Shown: positions 51,077 through 52,337 of the stretch, piece by piece
How the letters are laid out: the number at the start of each line of letters is the position of its first letter
Position numbering within the stretch: position 1 is the first letter of the stretch
Source of the DNA: an uncultured Lachnospiraceae bacterium
Lineage (GTDB): Bacteria; Bacillota; Clostridia; Lachnospirales; Lachnospiraceae
Direction of reading: 5' to 3'
Length of the DNA stretch: 52,337 nt
Assembly (NCBI GenBank): GCA_949840805.1
Contig: CATKXR010000030.1
Coordinates: 1-52,337, forward strand
Made by a program: the position numbers and the translations under genes
Notes under the pieces: model-generated
Told to the model about the DNA's origin: nothing
Database searches by the model: none
What the model saw: only the letters and a program-made list of their open reading frames with translations

Positions 51077-51784
51077 ATGAGCAGTTTTGATGAGAGATCC
51101 GTTAATAAGCTTGCCATAGACAGCAAGGCATTGTGGGAGGGATGTATACTTGCCTCATGCGTCCATGCGGTCATGTTGGCAGAGTATCCGTTTACTTTGA
51201 TGGAAAATGCGTGGTTCGGAGATATCTATATGACCCAAAACGAAGAAGGAAGCAAAGCGGCACTTGTTTTTTCTGAAGAAAACGAATTGCTTCTGGGCAT
51301 GTTTGATGACCGGAAAAGCCTGCGTTCCCGGCTGATCCTTTCAGAGCAGTATGCCAGATCTCATTATAAAGGAGCGCCTGAGGAGATACGTGACGCTGCC
51401 CAGGCTTTATCCATACTTTTTGAAGCTACGGCCGGACAGAAAAGTCTGCCTTTTGTGACAACCGGGTTTTGGGAAGAAAAAGGCCTGATTCTCAGCCGCG
51501 ACAATTATGAGGATTGGTTTGACCACGGCGGACACCTTCTGACAGCCCAGATGATGCCATTTGATGAGGCGATGGCCTATTATGAGGTGAAATGTTCCAT
51601 GGACGCCCGAAGGATTGAAATTGCGGCACGTATTTATCAGGAACGAATAAAAGCCCCGCAGGAAAAGACTGTCCTGAAAAAGGAGGAAATTAAAGTGCTG
51701 GAAGAGACTGGCTTTTATAATATTCCTGTTTGCAAAGATGTGTTTGGACAGTTTGGAGTCGTGTTTGAAGGGGAAATGGAATAA
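51077..51784 (+). CDS. Putative immunity protein for the HNH effector
   Basis: A 235-residue soluble protein with an acidic character and no recognised motif, starting 50 bases after the putative effector. It has AGGAGG and a second AGGA before the ATG. Length, solubility and position fit an immunity protein that blocks the nuclease in the producing cell; the sequence itself gives no family match. It is the last plus-strand gene of the locus. Confidence 0.65.
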   Translation: MSSFDERSVNKLAIDSKALWEGCILASCVHAVMLAEYPFTLMENAWFGDIYMTQNEEGSKAALVFSEENELLLGMFDDRKSLRSRLILSEQYARSHYKGAPEEIRDAAQALSILFEATAGQKSLPFVTTGFWEEKGLILSRDNYEDWFDHGGHLLTAQMMPFDEAMAYYEVKCSMDARRIEIAARIYQERIKAPQEKTVLKKEEIKVLEETGFYNIPVCKDVFGQFGVVFEGEME

Positions 51785-52000
51785 TAAGGGAAAAAGCCTT
51801 CCAACTATTCGTTAAACTATCACTTTCGCGAAAGTGGAACGGTAGTTGCCGGGGCGCGGACATTCCTTTTCCCGTCGGACGCGCCCCGTCTGGCAACTAT
51901 TTGCGAAAGTTTGGTTTAACGAATCAGTTGCGTTTTGTGGGGTTTTTTATCACCTGTTTCCCGGTTCCTTTCATTGGTTCCGGGATCCGGGTTCTCTCTT
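51785..52000. other. Non-coding region between the immunity gene and the mobile-element genes
   Basis: It contains the composite palindrome at 51802-51930, a G-then-T run (51938-51948) and a small CCCGG/CCGGG hairpin (51960-51984). The AT-rich tail next to the minus-strand gene shows no start or stop pattern of a real gene. Confidence 0.6.
51802..51930. repeat. Large composite palindrome (folded-DNA type element)
   Basis: Six nested arm pairs are present: CAACT/AGTTG (51802-51806 with 51926-51930), ATTC/GAAT, GTTAAAC/GTTTAAC (51811-51817 with 51914-51920), ACTTTCGC/GCGAAAGT (51822-51829 with 51903-51910), TAGTTGCC/GGCAACTA (51843-51850 with 51892-51899) and GGGGCGCG/CGCGCCCC (51851-51858 with 51880-51887). 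The left arm also holds a perfect 16-base palindrome, CACTTTCGCGAAAGTG (51821-51836). Unpaired bases are asymmetrical between the arms. Confidence 0.85.
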
Positions 52001-52186
52001 TTATCGTAAATAAATTACTAATATATTATCTATTATTACTGTCTTTTCTATCTTGTGGCTGCCATACCTCGAACCTATTTTTTGCGTTTCCCCACCGCCA
52101 AGGTGGCTATACCCGTGGGAGCCTTTTAAGCGGAGGGAGATGTGGCCTTCAAAATTTAAGGCCGTAAGAATCTCTTTTAACGTCAT
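52001..52186 (-). CDS. Small protein, probably mobile-element associated
   Basis: A 61-residue frame starting MTLKEILTALNFEGHISLRL, with an ATG that overlaps the stop of the upstream gene (ATGA). The first ~40 residues look like a genuine conserved small protein, while the last ~20 are AT-rich in sequence and may be a truncated or divergent tail next to the palindrome. Function unknown; paired small genes like this are common in clostridial integrative elements (general knowledge, not a match). Confidence 0.55.
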   Translation of the reverse strand: MTLKEILTALNFEGHISLRLKGSHGYSHLGGGETQKIGSRYGSHKIEKTVIIDNILVIYLR

Positions 52187-52335
52187 GGAAAAGGCGCCCC
52201 TTCCCCGTCCGCTAAACGGAAGAAACCTTCCGGCAGGGGTTCTATGTGCTGGGTTTTTATCCCTTCCGGGGTGAAATGCATGACGGTCCGGATGCGGCGT
52301 AAAAACGCTGACCAGGTTTCCGGGGAGTCAAACTG
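52183..52335 (-). CDS. C-terminal fragment of a gene running out of the window
   Basis: The last 50 codons of a minus-strand gene are visible (QFDSPETWSAFLRRIRTVMH then FTPEGIKTQHIEPLPEGFF to the stop at 52183-52185). The sequence is clearly protein-like. The gene starts beyond the window. Its stop overlaps the next ATG, so the two form an operon. The family is not recognisable from this part. Confidence 0.65.
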   Translation of the reverse strand, partial: QFDSPETWSAFLRRIRTVMHFTPEGIKTQHIEPLPEGFFRLADGEGAPFP

Positions 52336-52337
52336 GA

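Noticed and set aside
51811..51920. Integron attC site
   Set aside because: GTTAAAC and GTTTAAC are present as inverted repeats, but in the order GTTRRRY then RYYYAAC, which is opposite to attC, and no integron integrase is seen.
1..52337. CRISPR arrays, tRNA, rRNA, transposase genes
   Set aside because: I looked for regular direct repeats, tRNA-like cloverleafs and transposase motifs and found none that I can support.

Overview
The window looks like a chromosomal segment of an anaerobic Bacillota, most likely a Lachnospiraceae-type gut clostridium. The basis is strong AGGAGG ribosome sites, a glnK-amtB pair, an AgrA/AgrC-type two-component pair, a CapA-like surface protein, a MATE/MarR pair, an anaerobic-type radical SAM activase, and the absence of Gram-negative envelope genes. 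This is inference from gene content; no rRNA or species marker is present. I see no tRNA, rRNA, CRISPR array or transposase.

Layout. (1) 1-11.7 kb: the end of a TPR gene, an unknown minus-strand gene, then a Ser/Thr kinase fused to a STAND/NB-ARC NTPase and helical repeats, followed by an operon of a metallo-beta-lactamase-fold protein, a GrpE-like protein and a DnaK-like Hsp70. (2) 11.9-25.5 kb: an XRE regulator diverging from a visibly AT-richer operon. It encodes an unknown protein, a second large Hsp70-like protein, a coiled-coil protein, a NrdG-like radical SAM protein without NrdD, two more coiled-coil proteins, a CDC48-like double AAA+ ATPase and a membrane protein with two YARHG domains. 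(3) 25.7-33.8 kb: ordinary genes (glnK-amtB with a leader terminator, LytTR regulator/kinase, a FlxA-like coiled coil, CapA, MATE plus MarR).

(4) 34.2-51.8 kb: a one-direction locus that I read as a contractile-injection (type VI/phage-tail-like) system. It has a large sheath-like protein, a small Hcp-like tube protein, two FHA proteins, two degenerate PP2C-like proteins (one membrane-anchored), baseplate candidates, a third Hsp70/actin-fold protein with worn nucleotide motifs, a DUF4280/PAAR-like tip and a VgrG-like spike. Its cargo end carries a pentapeptide-repeat protein, a small partner, an HNH-nuclease-like putative effector and a putative immunity protein. No TssJLM membrane complex and no ClpV are seen.

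(5) 51.8-52.3 kb: a long composite palindrome next to two small minus-strand genes that look like the edge of a mobile element.

Working model (inference): the kinase, FHA proteins and PP2C-like proteins form a phospho-signalling layer. The Hsp70/GrpE and AAA+ proteins could assemble or recycle the machine, which delivers the HNH protein. The combination of three Hsp70-fold ATPases, an orphan radical SAM enzyme, CDC48-like AAA+ and a Gram-positive contractile apparatus is the most unusual aspect of the window. Whether blocks 1, 2 and 4 really work together cannot be decided from this one window.
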